DNA of 6,007 nt from an uncultured Bacteriovorax sp. (GTDB lineage: Bacteria; Bdellovibrionota; Bacteriovoracia; Bacteriovoracales; Bacteriovoracaceae): NCBI GenBank assembly GCA_943914745.1, contig CALUDF010000208.1:1-6007 (forward strand). The letters are read 5' to 3'. The notes under the pieces are model-generated. The model saw only the letters and a program-made list of their open reading frames with translations, made no database searches and had not been told where the DNA came from. Shown piece after piece: positions 5,708 through 6,007 of this stretch (positions are counted from its first letter, which is position 1; every line of letters begins with the position of its first letter). Both the position numbers and the translations under genes were made by a program.

Positions 5708-6007
5708 TCAAATTTATTAAGTTGGATTCTGTGGATGCCTATGTTGGGAGTTCTTGGTGTATTGCTTATGCCAAAGGACAAAACTACTTGGATTAAGAGT
5801 TGGGCACTTATCAACACTGTTATTACGTTTGCTTTAACTTTAGTGCTTTACTGTAAGTTCGATCAAACTCAGGCAGGAATGCAAAATGCATTTAACATTG
5901 CGATCCCATGGATTTCGCAATTTAACATTTTCTACCGCCTTGGTGTGGATGGGATCTCGCTTCCAATGGTTCTCCTTACAGGATTACTATTCATGCTTTG
6001 TATCCTC
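5699..6007 (+). CDS. nuoM: NADH-quinone oxidoreductase subunit M (complex I, ND4 homologue), N-terminal part
   Basis: NuoM is the middle antiporter-like proton pump, between NuoL and NuoN. Only the first 103 residues are inside the window; a full subunit is about 500. The visible part starts MAGSNLLSWILWMPMLGVLG, has helices at about 5-23 and 31-52, and contains the family stretch FYRLGVDGISLPMVLLTGLL (78-97). The LGVDGISL form of this segment, and the position directly after nuoL, favour NuoM over NuoN or an Mrp subunit. The pump residues (glutamate in helix 5, lysines in helices 7, 8 and 12) would be beyond the edge. It starts at GTG with a strong AAGGAG, 37 bases after nuoL. nuoN would be expected next but cannot be seen. 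Confidence 0.93.
   Translation, partial: MAGSNLLSWILWMPMLGVLGVLLMPKDKTTWIKSWALINTVITFALTLVLYCKFDQTQAGMQNAFNIAIPWISQFNIFYRLGVDGISLPMVLLTGLLFMLCIL

Noticed and set aside
974..6007. Mrp-type Na+/H+ antiporter or membrane-bound hydrogenase operon instead of complex I
   Set aside because: NuoA with YECGEEPVG and NuoH with both ND1 signatures are present, and neither belongs to an Mrp operon. The full A-H-J-K-L-M set fits complex I.
1..6007. CRISPR arrays, tRNA or rRNA genes, insertion sequences
   Set aside because: No direct-repeat arrays, RNA-gene signatures or transposase coding were seen; nearly all the window is coding on one strand or the other.

Overview
The window holds the 5' part of a respiratory complex I (NADH:quinone oxidoreductase, nuo) operon on the + strand, plus the 5' end of a divergent mfd gene on the - strand. 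The DNA is moderately AT-rich. It has Shine-Dalgarno sequences, short intergenic gaps and a prokaryotic 14-subunit-type complex I, so the source is a bacterium that respires through quinones. A Gram-negative of the Bdellovibrionota type (for example Bacteriovoracales) would fit the base composition and protein style, but that is a guess from general impression and not a demonstrated assignment.

Layout. Positions 1-875 (-) encode the first 291 residues of Mfd, the transcription-repair coupling factor; its 3' part lies beyond the left edge. Positions 876-973 are a 98-base divergent intergenic region with candidate promoters facing both ways. From 974 to the right edge there is one tightly packed + strand operon: nuoA (974-1408), nuoH (1411-2604), nuoJ (2626-3162, GTG start), nuoK (3155-3460, overlapping nuoJ by 8 bases), nuoL (3496-5661) and nuoM (5699 onward, GTG start, cut off at the right edge). 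No stretch longer than 300 bases lacks a gene.

How the genes work together. All six nuo products are integral membrane subunits of complex I. NuoH and NuoA help form the quinone-binding module and the start of the proton-conducting axis. NuoJ and NuoK continue that axis, and NuoL and NuoM are antiporter-like proton pumps. The subunits of the peripheral arm (NuoB, C, D, E, F, G and I), which carry FMN, the Fe-S clusters and the NADH site, are absent between nuoA and nuoH and between nuoH and nuoJ, where nuoB-G and nuoI sit in the classical A-to-N order. The operon is therefore a membrane-arm cluster, and the peripheral-arm genes must be elsewhere if the complex is canonical.

Nothing here looks like an undescribed system. 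The most notable points are the split nuo layout, the enlarged and His-rich C-terminal part of NuoL, and a small GC-rich hairpin over the nuoM start codon.
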